Positions 24,265 to 36,800 of a stretch of DNA of 64,000 bases are shown piece by piece (within the stretch, counting starts at the first letter, position 1; each line of letters opens with the position of its first letter). Source of the stretch: Formicarius rufipectus. Its lineage: Eukaryota; Chordata; Aves; Passeriformes; Formicariidae. The notes under the pieces are model-generated. The model worked only from the letters and a program-made list of their open reading frames with translations. It ran no database searches and was not told where the DNA came from. The stretch spans positions 2,002,157 to 2,066,156 of the forward strand of contig VXAU01004951.1 of assembly GCA_013399695.1 (NCBI GenBank), written 5' to 3'. A program made the position numbers and the translations under genes.

Positions 24265-27200
24265 ATGGAAGACATGGAAAGTGTCCTGCAGACCCCTCTT
24301 AGCTCTGATGCAGTGTGACATGAGTCCTGCTGGTGGCTGTGTGCAAGATCAGCCACAAACTTTACCATGTTGGGATTACTGCCAAGTCTGAGCATCAGCA
24401 GTATTTGATGTTGGGGCCAGATGCCTGGAAGTCTGGGATACTTCTCAGACATAAAATTAGTGACTTCCCATTCTTCCAATTTTAAGCAGCTCCGCACCAA
24501 GTCCATCAAAGGAAGACATTTCACTTGCTCAGCCCCTGTCAGTCCCCTCCAAATATCAAACATATTTTGCCAGTCACTTCAGGCTCTGAAACAGCAAAGA
24601 GCTCCTTGGGAGCAGCAGGATCCATACTCACTCTGAAGGGTCTCATTTCCCCTGGATTTCTCCTTCTTGACAACGACTAGTTCTCAATCCTCTAGTTTAA
24701 ATACCTTTCCATCCTCTAGTATGGCAACAAGTACATTTAAATAAATTAATTAATTAAATAAAATGAAAAGCCCTAAAAGCTACTAATTACTGTGTTGAGC
24801 AGTGGCAAAGAACAGGAGCTAATAAGTTTGGGTCCATGCTGCTCACTAACAATCTTTTGTTTTTCCCTGTAAATCCAAAGTTGAAATTGTCAACATTCCT
24901 CGTCAGTGGCTGTGTGCAGCTGAGATACTGCTGAATGAACCAGGCACAGTGCTACATTTGAGCAGCTTTTAAAAGCAAACTTTTAAAATGAAGCAAATTT
25001 TGTCAACTATGATATTTTAAAAGTTACTGAAGATGTAAGTAGTTCTGCCCTTCGGCTTTGTCCTCTCAGCCCTGCCATTTTCATACTGGATGTCATTCTT
25101 TACTTATCTTCACTACAGTTCTCCCTCCATTACAAATTCACCATTGTGTTGAAATATCCTAAGTTTTATGCCTTTCATTTAAAACGTTTGGTTGTCAAGC
25201 CCCACCAAACTCACTCCCAGGTCACACTTGAGGCAGTGCCATAAAAATACAGAAGATGTTGCTGTAAGTTACAGCAGAAGTGATGTGTGATGTGAAAACA
25301 AGACCAAGCTCAGGCTGCTGTGGCTGAGAATTAGTACTGCTGTACAAACCAGATCTGGAAATGCCTGAGCTCCTGTTCACTGCCCAAACCCTGCTCCCAC
25401 TAAACCAAAACCATATTGGATCCAGTAGCTGGGAGTGGAAAAATGAAATTGCCTAGAAATAAACTTCTGGGAAGCCACTCAGTAAACACTTAGAAGGACA
25501 TGGGGACATCTCACATGGACACACATGACATGTACATGCAGATGTTCGCTCCTACCATCACAGAGAGGTTTCCTTGCCCTGAGCCCCCAGGGGATCCTCA
25601 GTCACGGCCCCAGCTCAGTCCTCTTGGAGGCTTGGACCTCAGGCCCCAAATTGCTTTGGAAAATGCAGTTGAGCATGAAAGCACAAAATTAGTGTGGGTT
25701 AAACACACTCCTTCAGGGTTGCTAAAGGCAGAAACTTTTGGCCAGGAGGCATTTGTTTCAGTTTGAAATGCTGAACTGAGACCCTGCTGCTAGCGAGATG
25801 CTCCAGCTGCTTGCCAAGAGCTGGGACAGCAAGGTGTCACCCCAGAGAGAGCAGCCATGGCTTGGGTGGGTTCAGACAGGGTCTGGGTGGGTTTGTTGGC
25901 CCAATGTGGAGTGCTGCATGTGCACCAGTTGTTCCCCCAGTACTGTAGGAGCCATGTAGGTGCATGGTCATGGTCCCCTCACGTCCAACCTCAGTTAGAG
26001 GCAGGTGACAAATGTAAATAAGCCCTGCCTTGTTATTTCATGCTTGCAATAATCACAGATGGGCTGGGCTATGGCCAGAGCTCTCCCTTACCTTCTGGGA
26101 TGAAGTAGCAGCCTAAGTCTACCAGCAGTGCGCGTACTCCAGACTGCAAGACTGGCAAAGGGAGTGCAGCATTGCATTACTGAGCTAAACATGGTCTCAG
26201 GAGTGCTCCTTGTAGGCCTTTCCCCCAGTCCTGAGGCTCCTTACAGCCACAAAACTGGGCAGGGGATGTTCCCCTCTTCTGCCTGCTTGACTGCATCAGC
26301 CACCTGCAACTGTTTATATCCAGGTGTGTATGCCCAGACACAACAAAACGGATATGTGGCTGAGTGCTCTGATCATGCACGGGGTGTACATCAGGCTGTA
26401 TGCTAAGGGGGGGCCACAACAGCAAACAACCCCCTCCAGAGCCACCATAACCAGCCAACAGCCTGTCCTAGCCCACCAGCAGGGAGGGGAAGCTTCACTG
26501 TCAGCTGGCAAACATGTCAGCTGCAGTTCTGTCAAGATCAGTCCTAAGTTACTGGTTTTGCTTTTTTTCTGAAGACCTTTCCCTGCAAGAGTCAGTGGCT
26601 AAATTGTCCACACAGGGGAAAAAAAAATCATAATAATGTTCAATTCTTTATAACATTAAGAAAGAAATGCAAGATCTGTACTTGGAGATTTGTGGCCCGC
26701 TACTCAGACTACAACACCACTCCTAAATCAGGATTTTCTGAAATGCGTATTTAAAGCTTCACATTCACATATCTCAGAATATGGAAATGGAACATAACAA
26801 AAAAAAAAAAAATTAAAAAAAAAAAGAGCAGGAACCTCAAAGTTTTTTCAAGCAATTTTCTCATGGAATTGGAAGTGCCTCCTTGTGCCAAAACAAGGAT
26901 GAATAATCCCCATTTCCAATGAAAATGTGTGAAGTTCAAGCAATTTTTATCAAAACTGCAACTTCTGGTAAGTGCTGATAAAAAAAAATTACAGTGAAAT
27001 TTCATTAAAAATAGCTTGGTTTCATCAGAAGGGCTGCAGTCCTAACATTCCCAGTGGATTCCCATGGGATGCTGAACAGTTGCAAACAGTAGCTCTGATT
27101 TCTGAGGCCTGCACAGATTTCTGAAAAGCTGTAGGACCAGGTCCATGGGGGTAATTCTGTATCTCTAACACACCTCTGTTTCAAAGGAGGTAAAACACCT

Positions 27201-30200
27201 ACACAGCTCCTCAGAGCTGAGCCCCCATCCCTTTTGAAAGAAGGAGATAGCTGCTTTTGAAATAATGCCTTGCTTGTCAAGTGCCTGCTTTCCTGCAATT
27301 TTCCTTGGCTGACCCATTCACTGGTAGGTCTGTCCACTGAAACCCAAGTCTGAAGCAGAACAGACTGAAATACCATTTCACCTAAGGAACAAAAAATGTG
27401 ATTTCCTTCAGGAGACACTGGAGGATGCCCTTACACAACTGTGTGGAGAGACACCAGGTGAATATGGCCATCATTGCCCACACTGCACATCTTGTTGAGT
27501 ATCAGAGATGCTCTCCATGGCCCTGGTGAAATGGGGTTGACTGTGCTTCAAGGTGTTTCCTGTAGTAATCATCATGATCCCCACATCATCATCATCAATG
27601 ACAACTCTGTGACACTCATACAGATGCTGTGCAATGCGTCTTACAGACCAAGACATTATTAGGAGGGAGGTAAGGCATAAATATCTCAGTCCAAGGAATT
27701 AGAAGTGTCTGTGGAAACTCTGCTAGATCAACAAAGTTCTCTGTGCCTACAAAACAGCAGACAAGGGTCTCCCTCCCCACATCAGTCTCAGTATGGGTTT
27801 CAAACTCAAACGTGGGTGGAGAAAAGCACTCAGCTCACAAGTCCCACTCAGTGGTAGCCCTCGTACCATTACAAAATCGTAGGCAACAACAATTTAGCAC
27901 TTCTTTCACTCAGGGACTGCCCTTGTAGCACAGGACTAACAAACTTCTCACCAATAGTGTGGCTGAGCCTTCCCCTGGTTTTAAATTCTCTGGCTGTGTT
28001 ACAGGGATTTCATGCCAGGCTTTTCTGCCCAAGGCAGAAGAAGCACGTGATTGCAGTACTAGCAGTGTTACTGACCATAATCCCTTCTCTCTCATCTTGT
28101 CTCATTAAAATAAGAAAGCAAAGAAGAATCCTACTATTCAGACAAATTCCATATTCCATACAGCCACATTGTCCATCATCAACTAGCCTGCTGAATAAAG
28201 CAGAGCCAGCTGTCTGGATGAGACTAAAAACAAAGCAATCAAATGAAAGAAAGAAAACAAACAAACAAGCAAGCGATAGGAGCCAAATTTCCCCAGACAA
28301 CAGCACAACCCTCTTTTTTCTTTCTTGTGTGACTTTAGAGACCAGCAGCATCAAGGGAACACTGAGTGACAAAAGCAACTTGCCCCCATTGCAGACAGAT
28401 GGCAACATTTCAGACAAAACCAGGATAATTCATTCCCTGTCTGAACCCCAGGAAAGCCATTATAGCCCAGCACCTTCCTAGGACTACACCTGAACCAGCA
28501 TGAAGGTGCTGATCACACACCAGCACAGACCCCTTGGCAGGAGCAGTCAAGCCATGCTGCCACCAATCTAGGAAAGCTAACAAGCAATAGCTCTCAAAAT
28601 TCCCACCCCAGCAGGCAGTGCTATTATGAAGAGAATTTCAGAGATTATTTTAAAGTTATTCTCTGAAATAAGCATAAATATACACACCACCAACCTGCAA
28701 TCAGCTGCATGTGTGTCCAAATGCATTTTCCAGTTCCCAGCATAGCAGCTGTAGGGTGGGAGGCAACCACTCCTGCATCCCCTCTGGTGGAAATAAGCCA
28801 TAAAGACACTGCTCTGATGTTTCGTGGTAGAAGGAAGAGTGGAGAAGCACCTGCAAGCTCATGACTTTATGATGAGGGGAGAAGGAAAGTTTTTCAGACC
28901 AATAGATCCTCATCCTCTGAAATTTAAGCCCTGTACACCCTGTCTCACAAAGTGCTGGGCTTTGTGGCACCTCTACACCCACCCTAGCCTCCAACAGAGT
29001 GTGGGGCTGCAGCCCAGTTGCTCAACCAGTGCAACTGTGCCTGCAGGAACTAAGCCTGCCCCAGGGATTTGGACACCAGTTGCTTTGCCTTTACCTAAAT
29101 CCAAGCCTTAAAATACAGAGAAAGCTAGCAAGACACCTCTAAAATTTTCAGCTACAACTTGTGTTTTCTTGAGCCTTGAAACTCCCTTGAAGCCTCACAG
29201 AAGAAAAGCTGTTAACACATCTTTGCTAAGTCAGTCAAGTAGCTGAGCCCTGAATACTTGCAGCAGCATGTGCCCAAGACCTGGCTTTTGAGTCCTGCCT
29301 GGAGAGGCTTGCTAAGCCTGCACCCTCTGCTGCCCAAGGGCAGCCTTACCCACGCTTTCAGAAAGTGACCACTGCCTTGGAGGATGGGTTGTCAGCTGCT
29401 AGCATTCCAGCCTAAGTCAAATCATAAGTTTTCTTCACTTCAACTCTCATTGTACATCTCCTCTGATTCATTCACCTCTTCCTCATTCTGCCAAACAAGC
29501 TGCAGGACAGGCAGGGCAAAGCCTGGGTTGGTTTGGGGTGCCCAGGCACAGCCATGAAGTGTGAGCCTTTGCTCCTGACAGCAAACACAGTTCTTGGTGC
29601 TCGTGTCACTCACTGCCTCCATCCTCTGGCTTAACAATGCACTGAAATGTCACCTGCTCTTAATTTTCCTGCTCTTAATTTTTTCTCTCTTGCCTACCCA
29701 AACTGCTTTTAAAGCCAGGCAGGCTTGGCTACAAGGGGATTTACAGTCCAGTGCATTGAGGTCAATAGCTTGACTTCACAGCTGCTTGTGGCTTTTGGGA
29801 TGCACGGTGGCCTTCGCCAGCACAGTGGTGTGATGGCTCAGGGCTGCAGGTCTCCCAAGTGCCCCTTGGCTCAGAAGTGCATTAGTGACCCAACCAGACC
29901 ATAAATACAAGCTGCTGAGCTTAAGTTCTCATGCACAAAGGGACCTTGAAGGCATTTAAATACTGTTTCCTTCCCCCACCTTAGCCTAAATTTTAGATGA
30001 CACCTACCTGAATCTATATATATACTCACCCACCTTTTTACATCAGACCTTTCTTTGGTCCATTTGCAATCTGTTTAGATGGCTTTTTGGAAGGTATTTT
30101 ATTGCCTCTGACCCAGGATTATTTGAGTTTTATGTCTTTGGATAGTCTCCAAAGGGCTTCATCCAAGGAACTTAATTAGCAACCATTAATAAAATGTTTA

Positions 30201-33024
30201 AACAGCTGCTTAGGAGAAAAACAGACCATAAGCTCAAGTATTTTAACAAGGCCACTAGTCTGCAATTATATGTGAGACAGGAAAATGGTACCAAACCATC
30301 CTGCACCAGCCTCGGGTGATATTTGAAAAAAAATACCAAAGAAATTCAGATTCTGGTATCCTTCCAGGTTCCTGGTAGTGAGGCTGGTACTGCAGAGCTG
30401 CTGCTCTTCTTGGTACCCTCTGCACCTTCTCTCCCTTCAGTGTCTGAGAGTTCAGATTCCTGCAGGACCCAAGGGTGGCAAGCACACATATGTTGACTAA
30501 ACATGTTGTTCATAAGCCATGGACCCTGTGAAACCTGATCTTGAAAGCATTTGCCTAAAAAATACTGCTACCTGAACATGCTCTTGAGTGGACTTTTTGG
30601 GAGAGGCCACCAGAAACACCTCTCCTTTCATACCTACTGTTGAACTCTCTTCCAGTCAAAAGGGCTATAGACCTTTATGGCCAGACTATGGAAGTGATCT
30701 TGACATGCACATTAAACCCAGAGCTTTAATTCCCTGGTTGCCCTCTTGATGTATGTGCTGCTTAGAGGTCTTGTGAGAGCAACAGGTTTCTCTTCTACAA
30801 AACAAAAAACCACAGGGCAGCAGCAAAGTGCCAGAACTCCAGCCCAAGCAGCAAGATCCACCTTGAGCCTACTGATGTGGCAAAGTCCAGCCCCATCTCA
30901 GATAGGACCAAAGCACCAGTACTTCTTCCTGACTGCTCAGCAATTTTTGCATGGCAGCTTAATCCCATTTTCCCCCTTTGGAGAAGTCTCCCCTGAACAT
31001 ACTATGCATTTGATATCTCTATCAGATATATCTCTTATAGTTTCTAAAAGTTCAGATGACATTTCCAAAGTAACGTCTCCCTTTTTCTGTCATTACAAAT
31101 CCACATCAGCAAATGACAGGAGACCACCCCTCACTCTTATGCATCAAAGCATGTATTTCCTTTACTGCAAATGTCCTTAGTTTGTAAGTGCTTGAAACAA
31201 TTTAAACTTCCCCTCTAACGTGTTGAAATATTTTCAGAATCTGTAGGGAAGCATCCAGACATCAAGAACTTTTATGGAAATATTTAGTATGCCAAGGAAG
31301 GATGAGGTAAGGAATTAATTGCCATGATTGGCCCATACCGACAAGCACTGACCCATTGAGGCAAGAGCAGCTGGCAAGCAAGACAAGCAACAGCAGTTTA
31401 GTTCTCCCCAGTCTCTCCTAGAATCACAACCAGTCTTGCACAGTGATGCAATAAACTCTGGGCATTTAAAAGTTTCACAGCTTTTTGTTTCACTGGAAGA
31501 ACATCTCACACGAAGCTTCCGTTGTGGGGGAAAAAAAAATAAAAACAAATGCCCAAGAAATAAAGCACTGAGAGTACAGCCAACCTTCTGTTCTGGTGTA
31601 CCCTTGCTTTAGCCCTGGTGTGATAATCCCAGCTTGGGCTGCAGGATGCCCTCCCAGTCCAGCTGTGCCCAAGGCCTTGTAGCACAGCCACAGAGCGATG
31701 GTGTGAGAGGTGTCACCGGTGTTGCCAGCACACTTCATACTGTGAAGTAGCTCTGACTTCCTTCCCAGAAGGTAAAACAAAGTAAGACACAGATATCTCT
31801 AATGAGGGACTGAAAAGATTAATGTTCTGCACTGAAAGAGAAAAGGTTAGAAAAAACTACTTCTCTCAGTGCATTTGGTGTCTTGCCTGACTTTTTGTGA
31901 TATATTTATAACAAATGAATGCAGATGCTTTTTTCTGCATATCTGAAATTTTCATTCCTTTGACTAGCACATTCATCCTGTAAATGTGCAGCTCCTCCAC
32001 ACAAATACACTATAGCTAGTCCACATCTTATTCTGAACAGTAGCATAAGCACCAGGCAAGTGGGCAGGCACAGATTCCATGTGAGCACCAGGAGGGAATG
32101 TGGTGGACTGAATTGGTGGTGGTGCAGAGTTTGCCTCAGGAACATTAATACCAGGAACATGATTGTTTTCTGTCTTTTGATATCAGCACTGTTATGTCCA
32201 CTTATTAAACTGGAGAAAGAATAAGCTCTTGGTTTTTTCTCTGGTTGCAGACCGATTGCAATCACGGTGAAAATTACCTCTGCAAAGCAAAAACACACCG
32301 CCTTTAGCTTTGGCAGAGGAAGCCCCAAGAGAGCTGGCTCAGCTCATCAGAGATAGCCCCTGCAGAAAGATCCCCTGGGACCCTACTGCCTGTGAGGTGA
32401 CTGCCCACACTCCATTACAGAGAGCTGGTGAGCCCACAGAGTGCACCATGGCCTGGGGGGACTGGACCAGAAGGAATCTGAATCCAGACAGAAATTGCCC
32501 AGGGTTACAGCGCAGAAACCTTGTCTGTTCTCCTGAGCATCTCCATACAGCCAAAAGATTTCAGGGCGTGAAGTTTCAGAAGTGTAAAGTGATTCAGCAG
32601 ATAGGTAACAGTTAGCAAAACACAGTTTATTTGAGGACTTCTTTCTAGGACCAAAGAGGGACAATTAGAAACCTCCCTTGGATGTTCATGTGTGAATGCT
32701 TCTGGACTCTGATGGGAGACACCTCACAACAGCAGGCCTTTGCTTCTGCAAGCACCAGCTATTACCCAGGAACAGAATAACCAGAGCAAATAAGAGAGCC
32801 AAAAACTATGAATAATTTCACTGCTGCTCTCCAATCGGAGCATCAAGACAGACAAATGGCTGTTCACTGATCAGTTTAACAAAAGGCTCAATATCATTTG
32901 TTTCTCCTACACTGAAGGTGAAAACACATCGAACAAGCATTTTTATTTCTTTATGTCTGCCTTTTGGAGCAAAACCATAATCACCCCACTCCAGAGGAGG
33001 AATTGAAATTCAACATGGGACTTA
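24265..33024. other. Intergenic, no gene recognised
   Basis: About 8.8 kb with no recognisable coding exon on either strand, little repeat content and moderate GC. In mammals TIGIT (opposite strand) and ZNF80 lie between ZBTB20 and DRD3, but I found neither an Ig V-set nor a C2H2 zinc-finger pattern here. The longest + frame (27957-28481, 174 codons) has a hydrophobic stretch followed by basic residues but no recognisable family. Confidence 0.6.
28635..28669. repeat. Inverted repeat, 10-bp stem
   Basis: 'atttcagaga' (28635-28644) is the exact reverse complement of 'tctctgaaat' (28660-28669), with a 15-base AT-rich loop. Too short for a transposon terminus without further evidence. Confidence 0.55.
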
Positions 33025-33077
33025 GGGTTGGAACTAGAGGATATTTACTGTCCCTTCCAGGCATTCTATGACTTAAT
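33025..33077 (+). mobile_element. CR1 3'-end fragment
   Basis: 'gggttggaactagaggatat', then 'gtcccttccaggcattctat' followed by 'gact', resembles the last 50 or so bases of CR1. Very short and diverged, so only a tentative call. Confidence 0.5.
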
Positions 33078-33281
33078 GGATGCTTGAGAGGGTTGGCTGA
33101 TCTGCAGACTACTTGGCAAAGTGGGCAAGTCTGTGGGATAAGCAGCACCTAAAATACTCTTCAGGCACTTCATGTTACAGAGTGAGCCTGTTCTGTGAGC
33201 ACCAAAAATGTTGATGTACACCAGAAACCAAACCACAGTGAAAGTTTGTAAGTACCCAAACCAACACAGGAACATGTATTA

Positions 33282-33882
33282 TGGCATGAGCTGGTTTTGG
33301 CTGGGGTAGAGTTAATTCTCTTCACAGTAGCTGGTATGGAACTGTATTTTGGATTTGTGTCAGAGACAGCATCGATAATACAGAGATGTTTATGTTAGTG
33401 TTGAGCAGCTCTTACACAGAGTCCAGGCCTTTTCTGCCTCTCACACCACCCCACCAGTGAGTGGGCTGGGAGTGCTCAAGGAGTTGGGAGTGGACACAGC
33501 CAGGACAGCCAGTCCCAGCTGACCACAGGGATATTCCAGACCATAAGGCATCATGCTCAACACATAAAGCTGGGGGAAGAAGGAGGAAAGGGGCCCATTA
33601 GAAGTGATGGTGTTTGTCTTCCCAAGTCACTGTTACACATTATGGAACCCTGCTTTCCTGGGAATGGCTGAACACCTGCCTGCCCATGGGAAGCGGTGAA
33701 TTAATTCCTTCTTTTGCTTTGTTTGCATGGGCAGCTTTTGCTTTACTTATTAAACTTTCTTGATCTCAACCCATAAGTTTTCTTGCCTTTGTTCTGATTC
33801 TCTCCCCCATCCCACTGTGGGGAAGTGACCAAATAGCTGTGTGGGGTTTGGTTGCTGACTAGGGTTAAACCATGACGTGGCA
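33282..33882 (+). mobile_element. Solo LTR of an avian endogenous retrovirus (ERVL-like) with 5-bp target duplication
   Basis: The LTR spans 33287-33877 (591 bp) between direct repeats TGGCA at 33282-33286 and 33878-33882, read as the target-site duplication. It begins TGAGCTGGTTTTGG and ends GGTTAAACCATGACG, where the family usually ends in CA, so the last base is probably mutated. Visible signals are a TATA-like ACATAAAG (33562-33569) and ATTAAA (33749-33754), giving U3, R and short U5 order on the + strand. The sequence matches my memory of a common avian LTR family with 'gctggggtagagttaatt' and 'ctcaacccataagttttc' blocks. There is no internal retroviral region or second LTR, so it arose by LTR-LTR recombination. 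The 5-bp duplication fits an ERVL-type (class III) element. Confidence 0.85.
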
Positions 33883-33889
33883 GTGAAAA

Positions 33890-36800
33890 AAGACCCCTCA
33901 TACTGTAATCCAGTGATGACCTTTTAAAAGCTGTACCTACAGAGCCCATTCCTGAGAAAGCCTCTCTTTGAGGATATTCAGAGTCATTAATCTTCCCTCA
34001 TAAGAAGACAGGTAATAAAATTAAAAGAGAAAATGCTCAGCACTGACAAAAGTTGTTTTTTAAATGCCATAATTGTCCTGTGTGACTCACTGCCACACCA
34101 TCATCATTGCTACCAAGATGTTAGATATAGATTTTTTTTAAAAAACCACATGGTGTCTTTATAAGAGTCAGAAGACTGTACACAGCTGTGTTTGACAGGG
34201 AAACCAATGCAGGATACCTCTTTCTTTCCTTGGAGCATCAGTCATGAGCAGGATTATTAAGCAATTCTGCATTTTCTTTGAGTCACTCCCTCTGGCTGAG
34301 CCAGTGGGGTGTTCCCACCCAAAGGACTGGGGTTTGGCCTGGTGCTGCTGCCAGGATGCTGCAGTGCCCTCAGCAGAGGCTGTTCCCAGGGGCCGTGGAT
34401 GCTCAGACCCTCCCGGCATCCCTGCTTACAGCCACAGGCTGCAGCTTTGTTCACCACCAGCAGGGCTGGGCTCCAAGAGGGAATGGGGAGATGCTGCTCC
34501 AGTGCCACCCACTGCTGGGGGACATGTCCAGCCTTGCCACTAGCAGGAGGGGCTAAGACAGGGGGATGTACCAAACCCAACAGAGCACCTACTAGTGAAA
34601 AATCTCTTTCCAAATACATTTCCAGAGCCACTGTGCAGCCATTCTCACTCTGGGCAGCAACACCTTGTCCTCTCACATCCCACAGACAGGCCTGTGGGAT
34701 GCCATCACTGCTTTGTCACGGATAGCCCATGAGCCCTCTGGCAGCCTCCTGTGCCCCCCACCTCCCTTCCTCTGGCAGGAACCAAGTCTCTGCAACTCCA
34801 GCTGCAGTCATTCCATGCTGTAGGTCTTGCCTGTGTACAGGGGAACGGGTTCCTTTTACTACAAGTATGCCCAGTGCCCAGCTTAGGATGGTGTTCACAT
34901 CTGGGTCTCCTAGATGCTGAAGTAATAAAAAAAAAAAATCAGTCCAAGTAATTAAAAAAAAAAAAAAATCAGTCAAAGTAATATAAGTAAGCAGAGCCCA
35001 CACACCCTCAGAGCAGATACGCACTCAGCTCCCAAACCTGTTTATGAGATGTTACCTGTATGTTCAACCTCATTTCTGGGCTGAGGCACATCAGACCAAC
35101 CCCTACATTGGCAGAAAAGGTCTCCTCCTGCAGCAATTCCCTATCAAATTTTGAGTCTGTGCTCTAAACCACAGGAGATTGCAATTTTAAGGAGGGGGGT
35201 TGGGGGGTGGGCTGTGGGTGGTGTTTCAACAAAGACAAAACAGCATTTTATTCCCCTGTGTTCTAGTGTTAATTTAACACTTTTGAAAATGTTCAGCAGG
35301 AATCAGGCCACTGGCATGGAAAGTTGCTATGTGTAGCACAATTAAAAGGGGTGAAGAAGAAGGTCATTGATCCACCTTCTGCAGCAGTGTTGAGCAAGTG
35401 ATCAGCAAGCATTGCTACAGGAGTAGGACAGTGAAAGTATTACAGGCCTTCAGATGTTGAACAGAACATCTGCTGTTCATCAGATCTAGCAAGCCAAATG
35501 CTACGAGGTTTTGGCTTTCAGGCATTTTTCGTGGCGAGACATTCCCCCACAAAACCACTTTGCTCCCTGTCACCAGCCACAATGAGGCACTCTGTGGCTT
35601 CAAGGAGCTGTGGTGGCCCAGCTCCCACAGCACTCACAGCCCTGTGCCCACAGCACTGCCTCTGCAACTGAGTCCTGGGAGAAAATGGCCCCAAAGCTGA
35701 AAATAAGTGTACCCAGGAACTCCTGATTTCTGGCTCTCCAAAGCTTGTCTTAAGAGAAATAAATAAATTAGCCTGAAGCTCTGTAATGCTTGCACAACTG
35801 CAAGTGCCCTGCAGATGACTCTGATGAAGCTGTTGTTTGCATCTTCAGGAAAAAGCACTTAGAGCAAGGTTTTGAAACCCGAGCAGCATGCAAATGGCAG
35901 TGAGATAGGAAGATGCTGTTCTGAATGACACTGTGCACTGCTACTCCTCTTCTAATGTGCTTCAGGGATGCAGAATAAAAAACCAGTGCAGTGGTTCTCA
36001 CCATTTTCTGTCCCAACAGACATCCCAGAACAGAGGTTTGCATTGAAAAGTTCACAAAAAACCATAGGTAAAGCAGAGTTCACTGAGGCAAGTAGATGAG
36101 TAAGACTCAGGGCAGGTATGTGAGGGGGTGCAGAAGAGAAAGGGGAGGTCTATCAGGCAGTTTGACTTCAAGGCAGACAGAAAGCAGAGAGAGATTTCAG
36201 TTCACAGCCAGGGAAATGCATAAATGCTGCATCCACCCCAGCAATTTTCACTTGATATCATTTCATGGTGTGTCTGTATATAGCAGTTGAAGTACCTCTG
36301 AAAGCTATAATGAAGTGTACCAGAATGCAGCCTAATTTCTTGGCTCACTGTTCAGGCTGTAATTTTGTTGGTCTTGCCTCAGCTCAGTGTTCCAGTGCTT
36401 TTAAGTAAAAATGGTTCAGATGTGTTTAGCTTCATTGCTCTTTGAGGAAAACATGACTTGTGCAATCTTACCATCTCAATCATATGGTAGCAAAAATTTG
36501 AGCCCAGTGACCCAAGTCTGACAGGGGAAATCGGAGCAAACCTGAAGAGGATGACATTCCCCCAAGCCCCATGCACAAAGAGCAAAAAGGCAGCAGCCCA
36601 GGCTCTGCTGCTGCTTGCTCTCCCCAGTGTGCTGCTGTCCTTGCTTGGACAACTCTCCCACTCAGCCAGAGAGTAAGAGAGAAGCATACAGAGGTGGGAA
36701 GAAGGCAGAGGTCTCAAGCCCATGGCAGGGCAGACTCTCATTCTCCCACTGCTACTGGAACAACTTTTTGGGGAAAAAAAAAAAAAGCAGAAATGGGATC

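Noticed and set aside
27005..27418. Minus-strand frame with a weak Ig-like Cys...Trp pattern (CSLGEMV...LLQTW)
   Set aside because: The expected DxGxYxC motif is absent at the right spacing, and the next Tyr-Cys is about 100 residues on. Best read as chance.
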